Of a DNA stretch of 64,000 nucleotides, positions 31,528 through 39,965 are shown one piece after another. The stretch is from Streptomyces sulphureus DSM 40104. Lineage in GTDB: Bacteria; Actinomycetota; Actinomycetes; Streptomycetales; Streptomycetaceae. The position numbers and the translations under genes are program-made. The DNA lies in contig NZ_KB905816.1 in the NCBI RefSeq assembly GCF_000381025.1, positions 124,001-188,000 of the forward strand, in the 5' to 3' direction. Below the pieces are notes generated by a model, which saw only the letters and a program-made list of their open reading frames with translations, searched no databases and was not told the origin of the DNA. How positions within the stretch are numbered: the stretch's first letter is position 1; each line of letters begins with the position of its first letter.

Positions 31528-32089
31528 GCGGAGGGGAGCGCAGGAAGTGCCGGGATCGGCGGACGGGCGCCCGGCGACCTCTTCACGAATACGGTGGACG
31601 CCTCGAAGGCCCCTTTGATTTCTCCTCACGCAGGGATCGGGCCGAAACCAGTACTCCGCATTCCTCCTGAGCGCCTTGCAACAGCATTGCAAGCGGCTCG
31701 AATTACACGCCCGATACGAACGCCGATCCGACAGGTGAGCGAAACCCGGCACCACCACACCGTTGCAGTGTGAACCTACAGCTATCCCCCGGCCAGTGCT
31801 CTCACGCCCCCGTGGGTACCGGCGCACTCACGGAGAAGTCCGAAAACCTCCGTGCCGACCCGTGCGGCAACTCGACGGGGTTTCGTGGGACGTCGGGGCT
31901 GCAAGAATATGGAACGCAGCCCGGGGTGAATGCGGGCGGACCTTGGTGAACAGTGGCGAGTGAGAGCCGCGCACCACCGGGAAAACCTTCGAGGGACCGA
32001 TGCGGTTCCGCCTTCTCGTCCGACACGACATCTCCGCGAACCCACGGGGCGGTCAGAACGCCGCCCGTTGCGAGAGGAGTCCCGCCACG
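31528..32089. other. Long upstream region of the LAL regulator gene
   Basis: No gene is evident in about 560 bp between the carboxylase/reductase stop and the regulator start. Base composition drops to a more balanced level around 31600-31770, typical of a control region. It contains the palindrome at 31675-31693 and a GAGAGGAG ribosome-binding site just before the regulator start. Confidence 0.6.
31675..31693. promoter_or_regulatory. Perfect inverted repeat, candidate operator
   Basis: CTTGCAA-CAGCA-TTGCAAG has 7-bp perfect arms with a 5-bp spacer, inside the AT-richer upstream region of the LAL regulator gene, about 400 bp before its start. The size and symmetry suit a dimeric repressor or activator. 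The alternative, a weak terminator of the carboxylase/reductase gene (148 bp upstream), is less likely because the stem is AT-rich and has no T tract. Confidence 0.4.
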
Positions 32090-34882
32090 GTGACACCGTC
32101 CGCTGAGCAGGTACTACCGCCCCATGTGCTCATCCCGGGCTTCGAGAGCCGGCACGACGAGAGCGGCATCCTTCTCGTCCGCGGGCCGAAGCGGTCGGGG
32201 AAGACCACCCTCCTCCACGCCGTCAACGAGTCGGCCGCCGAGTCCGGGGCACGGGCAGTGAGCGTGACGGGCTGGCCGAGCGAGCAGCAGGTCGCCTTCG
32301 GTGTACTGCGCCAGCTCCTGGGGCAGTTGGACGAACCGCCGGGTGCGGCCGTCGACCGCGGGGAACCGTCCGCGGCAGTGCCTCCGGGGCTCCTCACCGA
32401 CCTCCAGGAGCGCACGTACCACCGACTCGTCTCCGTCGCCGCGACGCAGCCGCTGCTCGTCTCGGTCGACGACATCAACTTCGTCGACCGCCCGACGCAG
32501 GGGTTCCTCCGCTTCCTCGCACGGCGCCTCCAGGGGACGCGCATCAGGCTGGTCCTGAGCGAGCGGACCGGCCAAGCCTCCGGGCACTGCGCCGACTTCC
32601 GTACCGACCTCCTGCGCCTGCCGCACACGCGCCTCGTCCGGCTGAGCCTGCTGACGCGCGAGACGCTGGCGGACTGGATCGCCGAACGCGTCGCCCACCT
32701 CCGCGAACCCGCCGTGCGGAGGGCCGCGCAACGGATCGCCACCGAAGTGCACGACGTCAGCGGGGGCAACATCCCGCTCTCGGGACTTCTCGTGGGGAAG
32801 TACCTGGCTTCGGCGGAGCGGGGCGGGAGCGCGCTCACCGTCGACGCCGACTTCTACGACACCGTCCGCCTCATGATCGACGGCAGCGACACCCCCGGGT
32901 TCGGCCGGGGCGCCCGGGCGGTCGCGGTGCTCGGCCCGCTCTGCACCACCCAGCGGTTGAGCAGGCTGCTCGACGGCGACACGGGGCTCGCCGACCGGGT
33001 CCTCCGCACACTCGGCGAACTCGGCATGACTCACGGGACGCGCATGCGGCAGCACATAGCCAGGGCCCTGCTCGACGACCCGGACTTCACCGATGCCGCG
33101 GACGTCCAACTCGCCGCGGCACGCGTCCTGTTCGACGACGGCGCACCGGTGTGCCACGTGGCGCGCAAGCTGGAGGCCGCGGGGAAGATCGGCCCGCCGT
33201 GGGACCTGCCGCTGGTGATGGAGGTCGTCGGCCGCGCCCTGGAGGAGGGCCGCGCCGAGGTGGCGGGCGCCCTCCTGCGGCTCGTCCAGGCGTCGGCGGT
33301 CACGACGGAGGAGCGCGCGGCGGCGGAGATGCTCCTGCTGCGCAGCGAATGGCTGACCAACCCGGTGCTGGTCTCCTCCCTGCTGCCGTCGCTGAGCGGT
33401 GCGGCGCGCCAGGGCGTGCTGCGGCCGGCCGACGTCGCGCTCCTCGTCCGCGCGATGCTGCTCCACGGATACCCGGACCGCGCCTGGGAGTTGCTCTCCG
33501 CGCTGCGCGAGGAGCCCCAGGACCCGGAGGACGAGGTCGAGGTGACCCTCGCGGAGGTGCTCCACGGCGTCTGGCACGGCGTCCCGCCCCGCACACCGCG
33601 GGCCGAGCAGCACGGGCCCGGGGCACCGGTCAGCGCCAACCGGTGCCTGGTGATCGGCAACCACTCGTGGCTGCCCACCGTCCTCCACAAGGTCCCCGAC
33701 CTTCTCGACCAGGGGGACAGGGCCGGGGTCGTCTTCGCGGCCGAGCAGCTCCTCGAAGGCATCCGGGTCCGGACCTCCGAAGTGGAGCCCTTCCTCTTCG
33801 CCTGCTGGGTGCTGGACGCCGTCAACTCCCTGCCGCTCGCCCGGAAGTGGTGCGCCTCGCTCTCCGCGGCGCTCGACGACTTCCCCTCTCCCCTGTGGAG
33901 GTCCCTGCTCGCCGTCGTCCAGGCGCGGATCGCCCTGGCCCTCGGCGACCTCACCGGCGCGCGCCGCCACCTCCAGGAGGCGCTGGCGTACAAGCCCTGG
34001 CAGGAGTGGGGTTCGGGTGTCGGGTCGCTCGCCGCCGTTCTCGTCGAGGCGCTGACCGAGTCGGGACGGTACGAGGAGGCGGCCGAGGTGCTGGACCGGC
34101 CCGTACCGCCCGCGGTCTTCCGCGGGGTGGGCGGACTGCTCTACGTACGCGCCCGCGGACGGCACCACCTCGCGGTCGGCCGACTCCACGCGGCCGTCGC
34201 CGACTTCGAGAATTGCCGCGACATGTCCGCGTACCTCGCCTCGGACCTCCCCACGGTGGTGCCCTGGCGCTGCGACATGGCGGAGGCGTACCTGCAGGTC
34301 GGCGACGTCAAGAGCGCCCGCGGACTCCTCCAGGAACAGCTCGGGCTGCTTCCCGAGGAGGAGACGTCCGTCCAGGGCATGACGTTGCGTCTGCTCGCCA
34401 AGGCCGACGCGGCGGACCGGCGGGTCTCCCTCCTGAAGGCGTCGGCCGACCAGCTCGAGCGGTGCGGCAGCCGCCTCCAACACGCCTACACGCTGGTCGA
34501 GTTGGCGGCGGCGTACCGGGAGAGCGCGTGCCTGGGCCCCGCCCGTGCGACGATCAGGCGCGCCCAGCGCATGGCGCAGCAGTGCGACGCGGGCCGCCTC
34601 CAGCGGCTCATCGCCGCCGGCACGGCAGCCGGTGCCGCCCGCGACGATGTACCGCCCGCGTACGGCGGCGAGTTGGGCAAGCTCAGCTCGGCCGAGCGGC
34701 GCGTCGCCGTCCTGGCGATCCGGGGCCACACCAACCGGGAGATCTCCACGAGGCTCTTCATCACGCCCAGCACGGTCGAGCAGCATCTGACGCGGATCTA
34801 CCGGAAGTTGCGGGTCCGGCACCGTCAGGACCTCGAGGACCGTTTCTCCTCGGTCTTCGAGGTGCTCGGCGCCCACGCCTGA
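32090..34882 (+). CDS. LAL-family LuxR transcriptional regulator
   Basis: This is 930 residues from the GTG at 32090, preceded by GAGAGGAG; an in-frame ATG at 32000 would add 30 residues but lacks such a site. It has the LAL layout: an N-terminal P-loop ATPase with Walker A GPKRSGKTTLL and Walker B LLVSVDDINF, a long helical middle with TPR-like repeats, and a C-terminal LuxR helix-turn-helix (LSSAERRVAVLAIRGHTNRE, then ISTRLFITPSTVEQHL). Such proteins are usually pathway-specific activators of macrolide-type clusters (PikD, RapH and relatives). It is the only regulator of this type in the window and may bind the TAGGGG repeats found in three cluster promoters; this is untested inference. Confidence 0.95.
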   Translation: MTPSAEQVLPPHVLIPGFESRHDESGILLVRGPKRSGKTTLLHAVNESAAESGARAVSVTGWPSEQQVAFGVLRQLLGQLDEPPGAAVDRGEPSAAVPPGLLTDLQERTYHRLVSVAATQPLLVSVDDINFVDRPTQGFLRFLARRLQGTRIRLVLSERTGQASGHCADFRTDLLRLPHTRLVRLSLLTRETLADWIAERVAHLREPAVRRAAQRIATEVHDVSGGNIPLSGLLVGKYLASAERGGSALTVDADFYDTVRLMIDGSDTPGFGRGARAVAVLGPLCTTQRLSRLLDGDTGLADRVLRTLGELGMTHGTRMRQHIARALLDDPDFTDAADVQLAAARVLFDDGAPVCHVARKLEAAGKIGPPWDLPLVMEVVGRALEEGRAEVAGALLRLVQASAVTTEERAAAEMLLLRSEWLTNPVLVSSLLPSLSGAARQGVLRPADVALLVRAMLLHGYPDRAWELLSALREEPQDPEDEVEVTLAEVLHGVWHGVPPRTPRAEQHGPGAPVSANRCLVIGNHSWLPTVLHKVPDLLDQGDRAGVVFAAEQLLEGIRVRTSEVEPFLFACWVLDAVNSLPLARKWCASLSAALDDFPSPLWRSLLAVVQARIALALGDLTGARRHLQEALAYKPWQEWGSGVGSLAAVLVEALTESGRYEEAAEVLDRPVPPAVFRGVGGLLYVRARGRHHLAVGRLHAAVADFENCRDMSAYLASDLPTVVPWRCDMAEAYLQVGDVKSARGLLQEQLGLLPEEETSVQGMTLRLLAKADAADRRVSLLKASADQLERCGSRLQHAYTLVELAAAYRESACLGPARATIRRAQRMAQQCDAGRLQRLIAAGTAAGAARDDVPPAYGGELGKLSSAERRVAVLAIRGHTNREISTRLFITPSTVEQHLTRIYRKLRVRHRQDLEDRFSSVFEVLGAHA

Positions 34883-34886
34883 GCCG

Positions 34887-34911
34887 GCCGGCGCCCCACC
34901 GGGGCCCCGGC
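34887..34911 (+). terminator. Hairpin after the LAL regulator gene
   Basis: GCCGGCGCCCC-ACC-GGGGCCCCGGC is an 11-bp stem with one mismatch and a 3-base loop, starting 5 bp past the regulator stop. There is no T run, as is common for actinomycete terminators. The facing gene on the other strand ends at 35038. Confidence 0.55.
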
Positions 34912-35037
34912 GCGGCACCTCCGTCGCGGGGCGGCGCCAACTCGTACGGTACGGCGGCGGATTGACCGCGTCGAACGGGCGACGACCGGGGCGACGCGCA
35001 CGGCACCGCTGCTTGCGGCGGCCTCATCCACTCCGGG

Positions 35038-38016
35038 TCACGCCCCGTCGCCGTCCTGCGGGCGCAGCCCCCTGGCCTTCTCCCGCAGGACGAACTTCCG
35101 GACCTTCCCCACGGGGTTGCGCGGGAGGGCCGCGAGGTGTTCGAGCCGCTCCGGCCAGTACTGCTTCGCCACCTGGTGCGCGTCCAGGTGGCGACGCATG
35201 TCGGCGAAGGTGAACCGCGCGCCGCCCGACGGCACCACGAACGCGCAGGCGCGCTCGCCGAGGCGGTCGTCCGGCATCGCGACGACCGCCACGTCCGCCA
35301 CCGAGGGGTGGGCGAGTAGCAGTTGCTCCACCTCGGCGACCGGGACCTTCTCCCCGCCGCGGTTGATCACGTCCTTCTCCCGTCCGGTGATCCGCACGAA
35401 GCCCGCCTCGTCGAGCACGGCGAGATCGCCGGTGCGGTACCAGCCGTCCGGTGTGAACGCTTCCGCTGTCAGGTCGGGGCGGCCGAGGTAGCCGTCGAAG
35501 ACCGTCGGCGAGCTCAGTTCGAAATTGCCCTCGCGGCCGGGCGGGAGGACGTTCCCCCCGTCGTCCGTGACGCGCAGGCGGACACCGTCCAGTGCGCGTC
35601 CGTCGGTGCCCCGGCGCTGTGCGGGCGGGTCGGAAGGTGCGGAGAGCGCGGCGAGGCAGGTCTCGGTGGTGCCGAAGGCGCCGCAGACCTTCACCCCGAG
35701 CACCCGGTCGGCCCGCTCGGCGAGGGCGCGCGGCACGGTCGCGCCCGTGGCCACGAAGATGCGCAGATGGCGCGGGGGTTCGCCGCCCTCCTCCACCGCC
35801 CTCAACAGGTCGGAGAGGAAGGGCGTCGCGGCCTGGACGAAGGTCGCCCGGTGGTCGTTGAGCGAGGCGAGAGCGCGCTCCGCGTCCCACTCGGCCTGGA
35901 GGATCTGCGGCGCCCCGAGCACGGTGGCCAGCACCATCCCGTAGAGGAACCCCGTCTGGTGGGCGAGCGGTGACGGCACCCAGACGGTGTCCCCCTCTCC
36001 GAGGCCGAGGTGCGCGACCTCCATCGTGACGGCCTTCACCAAGGTCGCCGACGTCTGTGCAACGCCCTTGGGCTCGCCGGTCGTACCCGAGGTGAAGAGG
36101 AGCTGGGCCGCCGCGCCCGCCTCGGACCTGGCGGCGTCGAGCGCCGCGCGGTCCACCTCCGTCGCCGCCAGGGCCGCCGTCCAGCCGTGCACGGTGACGC
36201 CGTCGGCGGAGCTCTGCGGGAGCCGGCTCCGGCCGCCCGAGCGGGATACCACCACGAGGTGGCGCAGCCGTTCCGACGCCTCCCCGCGAGCCGCGAGAGC
36301 GAGCGCCTCGTCCGCGAGGCTGCGGGAGCGGTGCCCGTCGACGACGACCAGCACGCGCGCCGCCGACCTGCGCAGCACGAAGCCGAGTTCACGTGCCCTG
36401 AAGAACGGCATGACCGGGCAGCAGACCGCGCCGATCCGCAGCGCCGCGAGGGAGAGCACCACGAACTCGGAGCGGTTCGGTAGCTGGTAGACGACGTGCT
36501 CACCAGGGCGCACCCCCAGCCGCAGCAGCAGCGAGGCCGCCCGGTCGACCCGCTCCGCGAGTGCCCGCCAGGTGACCACGCGCCGGCCGTCCTCGGCGAC
36601 GTCCACGACAGCCGGCGCGCCCGGCCGGGCCGCCGCATGCCGGGCCAGCCACTGGGGCAGCGTCGTCCGGGCGGCGGTGTCCGGCCGCCCCGTCCCGCGG
36701 CGGGGCCGCCTGGCAGGGCCGTCCGCCACCGTCATGGGCACGCCGACGGCGTTCATCGCGGTGAGGAAGTCCGGGTACGAGATGCGGTACGCGTGGGGGA
36801 AGGTGAGGGCGGAGCGGCCCTGCGCCCGCGAGGCCGCCACGGCCAGCGACATCAGAACGCGGTGGTCGTTGTAGGTGGAGAGCCCCGCGCCCGCGAGCCC
36901 TTCGACACCGTTCACCCGCAGCACGTCGCCGGTGAGCGCCAGGTCGCCGCCCATGGAGTTGAGCTGGAGGACCGCCCCCGCGCGGTCGGACTCCTTGAGC
37001 CGGGTGTGCCCGACGTTCCGGAAGACGGACTCGCCCTGCGCGAAGGTACCGAGCACCGAGAGGACCGGCAGCATGTCGGGGACGTCGCTGCAGTCGACGT
37101 CGACGGCCTTGAGTAGCGGCGCGTCCTGCCTGATGCGCACGCCCCCGGCCGCCGGCTCCATCGGTACGCCCATGGCCCGTGCGATGTCGAGGAAGTGGAA
37201 CTCGGGGTGGTCGGCGGGTCCGCCGTCCAGGCTGGTGAGACCGCGGAGCAGGACGTCGGACGGGTGGAGCGCGGCCGCGGCGACGCCGAAGGCGGCGGAG
37301 CCGACGTCGGGCGGCAGCGCCAGTTCCGTCGGCTGCGCCTTCTGGCCCGGGGGCAGCGTGAAGCGTCGCCAGTCCGGCGAGACGGTCACCTCCAGGCCGA
37401 ACCGCCGCATCATCGCGACGGTCAGCTCCAGGTAGGTGCGCTCGTTGAGCTCCCCCTCCACCTCGACGACCGTGGGTCCCGCGGCGAACGGCGCCAGCAG
37501 CAGCACGCCGGACACCCACTGCGACAGGGTCCCGGGGAGGGTCACCCTCCCCCCGGCCGGCCGTCCGGCGCGGACGTGGACAGGAGGGCAGTCGTCGGCC
37601 GCTCCGAGCGCCACGCCAAGCTGCTCCAGCGCCCGCAGCAGGGGGCCCACCGGGCGGCGCCTGAAGTACCGCTGGCCGGTGAGCGAGACGTCCCGGTCCG
37701 ACAGGCAGGCGAGCCCGGCCATGAAGTACAGGGTGGTGCCCGAGCTGCCGGCCGAGAGCGTGGCCCGCCTCGGCCGGTACCGCCCGCCGAGGCCGCGTAC
37801 CAGGAACGTGTCGCCGCTCCTGCTGATCGGCACACCGAGCCCGCGGAGCAGTCGCACGGTGTAGTCGACGTGGCGCGCGTCGGTGAGTCCGTGGATGCGG
37901 CTCTCACCGTCCGCAAGAGAGGCGAGGACCAGCGCCCGGTGCGCGTGGTATTTCGAGTTCGGCACGAGGATTTCACCGGTCACCCGATGCTGGATTCCGT
38001 CGACGAGAAGATGCAT
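35038..38016 (-). CDS. EPSP-synthase-like / acyl-CoA ligase fusion (starter unit)
   Basis: This is 992 residues from the ATG at 38016 after a GGAG site. Residues 1-420 are an EPSP-synthase fold: K22 and R27 in PNSKYHAHR, SQ in TLSQWV, Asp314 in VPDML, KESDR at 341-345, and YNDHRVLMS. Two pocket positions differ from housekeeping enzymes: Tyr23 where Ser is usual, and GSSGTTLY in place of the GNAGTxxR loop. Residues from about 440 onward are an adenylate-forming ligase: SGTTGEPKG at 643-651, GAFGTTETC, WYRTGD, and the C-terminal lysine in NPVGKVRKF. Such a fused J/K pair is known from the phoslactomycin pathway, and separate homologues from ansatrienin. There the EPSP-like part helps deoxygenate shikimate toward cyclohexanecarboxylate and the ligase makes the CoA ester. 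I infer that this protein makes or activates the PKS starter. Confidence 0.9.
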   Translation of the reverse strand: MHLLVDGIQHRVTGEILVPNSKYHAHRALVLASLADGESRIHGLTDARHVDYTVRLLRGLGVPISRSGDTFLVRGLGGRYRPRRATLSAGSSGTTLYFMAGLACLSDRDVSLTGQRYFRRRPVGPLLRALEQLGVALGAADDCPPVHVRAGRPAGGRVTLPGTLSQWVSGVLLLAPFAAGPTVVEVEGELNERTYLELTVAMMRRFGLEVTVSPDWRRFTLPPGQKAQPTELALPPDVGSAAFGVAAAALHPSDVLLRGLTSLDGGPADHPEFHFLDIARAMGVPMEPAAGGVRIRQDAPLLKAVDVDCSDVPDMLPVLSVLGTFAQGESVFRNVGHTRLKESDRAGAVLQLNSMGGDLALTGDVLRVNGVEGLAGAGLSTYNDHRVLMSLAVAASRAQGRSALTFPHAYRISYPDFLTAMNAVGVPMTVADGPARRPRRGTGRPDTAARTTLPQWLARHAAARPGAPAVVDVAEDGRRVVTWRALAERVDRAASLLLRLGVRPGEHVVYQLPNRSEFVVLSLAALRIGAVCCPVMPFFRARELGFVLRRSAARVLVVVDGHRSRSLADEALALAARGEASERLRHLVVVSRSGGRSRLPQSSADGVTVHGWTAALAATEVDRAALDAARSEAGAAAQLLFTSGTTGEPKGVAQTSATLVKAVTMEVAHLGLGEGDTVWVPSPLAHQTGFLYGMVLATVLGAPQILQAEWDAERALASLNDHRATFVQAATPFLSDLLRAVEEGGEPPRHLRIFVATGATVPRALAERADRVLGVKVCGAFGTTETCLAALSAPSDPPAQRRGTDGRALDGVRLRVTDDGGNVLPPGREGNFELSSPTVFDGYLGRPDLTAEAFTPDGWYRTGDLAVLDEAGFVRITGREKDVINRGGEKVPVAEVEQLLLAHPSVADVAVVAMPDDRLGERACAFVVPSGGARFTFADMRRHLDAHQVAKQYWPERLEHLAALPRNPVGKVRKFVLREKARGLRPQDGDGA

Positions 38017-38161
38017 GGGTGTTCTCGCTCCTAGGCTTCGGCACCTGGAATTGCGCCGGATGCATCCGGTGGCGGATCTCCGCATACCGGCCCGCGACAC
38101 GCGCAGCAGGGACCGAACAGCCGCCCTGGCGATGCTCCCGCTGCCGTCCGCGCGCAAGCAG

Positions 38162-38177
38162 CCCCTAACCGCCCCTA
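38162..38177 (-). promoter_or_regulatory. Candidate regulator site, copy 2 of the TAGGGG repeat
   Basis: On the minus strand this reads TAGGGGCGGTTAGGGG, identical to the copy at 25061 except for one base. It lies 146 bp upstream of the EPSP-like/ligase start, almost the same distance as copy 1 from its PKS gene, though in the opposite orientation relative to the gene. Confidence 0.5.
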
Positions 38178-38359
38178 TCCGCACGGTCCCGCTCCGGACA
38201 CCGAAGGAAGGCGGCAATCCTCGCGTCCCCTACCGCAGTTCGCCCTCCCCCGCTTTCGTCCGAACAGAACGGCGACACCGGCGGCGCGGTTAAGGAGTTT
38301 CCCCGCCCTGGAAAAAACGAGTAGAGCCGAATAGGGCGAGGCGCATTCGAGGGGGAAGG

Positions 38360-38569
38360 TTGCTGACCATCAACATGGCAGTACTGCTGGCGCTCGTCGT
38401 CGTCCTGCGACTGCGACGGCGTGTGGAGGCGAGAAGCCGCTCCGACGAGAAGCTCACCGTCGTCCTCGTCCTGCTGCTCGGGCTCCTCCTCGCACCGACC
38501 GACCTCGGGCAGGGACTCGTCCGCGTGCTGCGGGAACTCGTGGAGAGCGTCTCGTCCGTGCAGATGTGA
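38360..38569 (+). CDS. Small two-helix membrane protein
   Basis: This is 69 residues from a TTG at 38360 with a GGGGGAAGG site just upstream. It shows two hydrophobic stretches (MAVLLALVVVL near the N-terminus and TVVLVLLLGLLLAP in the middle) flanking a charged RLRRRVEARSRSDEK loop. Short proteins of this build occur in many actinomycetes, often near integrated elements, but I do not recognise a defined family. It is isolated between the polyketide cluster and the tRNA-Pro gene, so a link to either is speculative. Confidence 0.5.
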   Translation: MLTINMAVLLALVVVLRLRRRVEARSRSDEKLTVVLVLLLGLLLAPTDLGQGLVRVLRELVESVSSVQM

Positions 38570-38974
38570 TCCGGGTTCCGGCGGGCACCTCGTCGCCGGC
38601 CGGGTTGTCGGGGCGCTTTCGCCGGTGAACTCCATGTGGTCGTACGGGTGCAGTGAGTGCTGAGGAGTGGAAGGAAAGGGTTCCGGCGCGGCGGAAGGAG
38701 ACGCCCAACGCAATGCGCCGGGAGCCGCCCGGCGGCCAACTCGACTTCAACGGCCTGGCGTTGGCCGCACGGATGAGGCGGCCGGCAAGGACCTCGGTGG
38801 CCGACGGTGGAGGGCGGGGGCCGCCTCCGTCTCGATGGGCCGCCGCCGGGGCTTGCGGACCTCCGGCTCGGGGGCCGTCCGATCCCGAGGGGGGTGAGCG
38901 AGCACCCCCTGAAGTGCTGTAGTGTTCTTTGTGCGCGAGCGGGGCGGAGAAGCCCCGAACCACTCGGACAGCAC
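38570..38974. other. Intergenic region upstream of tRNA-Pro
   Basis: I see no gene in these 405 bp; open frames on both strands are short and lack ribosome-binding sites or family motifs. The promoter of the tRNA gene should lie near its right end, where TGTAGTGTTCTTTGTG (about 38918-38933) is unusually AT-rich. Confidence 0.5.
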
Positions 38975-39048
<74 letters not shown>

Positions 39049-39056
39049 CACTGGTC

Positions 39057-39089
39057 AAAGGCTCCTTGTGATCTTCACAAGGAGCCTTT
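39057..39089 (+). terminator. Strong hairpin after tRNA-Pro
   Basis: A perfect 15-bp inverted repeat with a 3-base loop: AAAGGCTCCTTGTGA, TCT, TCACAAGGAGCCTTT. It starts 9 bp past the tRNA 3' end, has a TTT at its end and is the clearest terminator in the window. The symmetry means it could work in both directions. Confidence 0.85.
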
Positions 39090-39437
39090 GGCGTTGCACG
39101 GAAGGTCGCGCCCTTGATCCGTGCGGGGCGTCGAGCGTGGTGGCGTCCGTCTCCTGCGCGAGCAGCTCAGGGCCTCGGAGATCGTGTGTGCGCTGCTGTC
39201 CGTAGCGGGAGTCGACGCCGAGTAATGCCGAGCTGCCCCATGTCTCGGAGCGACGGCTCGGGAGGCGCACACCGGCATCCGCTCGATGTGCGGATCTCGC
39301 TCGTTCCGCGTCGGTGCCTCGCAGTCGGTGCCGAGCCGGATGAGGGCGGAACTGCCCTTCGGAGTAGTGCGGTTGGGACGGGCGACAGGGCGTGCGGACA
39401 GCCGGACTGCGCTCCGGCCGAGAGTCGGCGAACATGC
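39090..39437. other. Intergenic region with no recognisable gene
   Basis: These 348 bp lie between the tRNA terminator and the end of the GNAT gene. A short plus-strand stretch ending near 39225 (LREQLRASEIVCALLSVAGV) looks weakly protein-like and may be the tail of a decayed gene, but no start or family motif can be tied to it. Codon bias is poor elsewhere. Confidence 0.4.
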
Positions 39438-39965
39438 TCAGGTCAGCGGCAGGTCCACGAGCATCACGGCGAAGACCGGGGAGTCCGGGAACGGCTGGTC
39501 CTCCCCGATCTTCCGGTAGCCCCAGGACTCGTACAGTGCTTGGACTTTGGGATGCGTCACGTCCACGAGCAGCGCAGCCAGGTGTTCGTTCCTGGCGTCC
39601 ATCAGTGCGCGGTGCAGCCGTTCCCCCGCGCCCGTCTTACGCCACCGCTCGCGCACCATCAGCTCGGAGAAGTGGAAGGTGCGCGGCTCCTCCGGCGCCG
39701 GGACCAGATGCTTCCGCCACCACTCGCGGTCGTCCTTGGCGGGAGCGCCGTAGGCGAAACCCGCCACCTCTCCTGCGTCGTACGCGATGACGCAGGCGAA
39801 GTCCGGGTGGGCGCCCCAGTGATCCACGAACCAGGGGAACTTCTGCCGGAAATCTTCGTCCGCCATGCGGTCGGCGTGCACGTCTGCGTGCACATCGATC
39901 AACGTCTGCCGAATCTTCGGCAGATCGTCGTGGCCGTAGTGGCGCAGTTCCAAGGCTGAGGTCAT
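39438..39965 (-). CDS. GNAT-family N-acetyltransferase
   Basis: This is 175 residues from the ATG at 39965, which overlaps the TGA of the upstream regulator gene as ATGA, so translation is coupled. It has the GNAT pattern: a central beta strand HFSELMVRERWRKTGAGERLHRAL, containing the acetyl-CoA-binding R-x-x-G-x-G/A element, and a C-terminal ALYESWGYRKIGEDQPF strand typical of the fold. The substrate is unknown. The pairing with an XRE-TPR regulator is a recurrent actinomycete arrangement; the regulator may control its own operon. Confidence 0.88.
   Translation of the reverse strand: MTSALELRHYGHDDLPKIRQTLIDVHADVHADRMADEDFRQKFPWFVDHWGAHPDFACVIAYDAGEVAGFAYGAPAKDDREWWRKHLVPAPEEPRTFHFSELMVRERWRKTGAGERLHRALMDARNEHLAALLVDVTHPKVQALYESWGYRKIGEDQPFPDSPVFAVMLVDLPLT

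Noticed and set aside
30061..31827. Long minus-strand open frame over the carboxylase/reductase gene
   Set aside because: The plus-strand Ccr has every family motif; the opposing frame has none.
1..38016. Assignment of the cluster to phoslactomycin itself
   Set aside because: The J/K-type fusion and Ccr agree, but the fully reducing module, malonyl-type AT in the penultimate-looking module, and the absence of kinase- and aminotransferase-type tailoring genes in the window do not.
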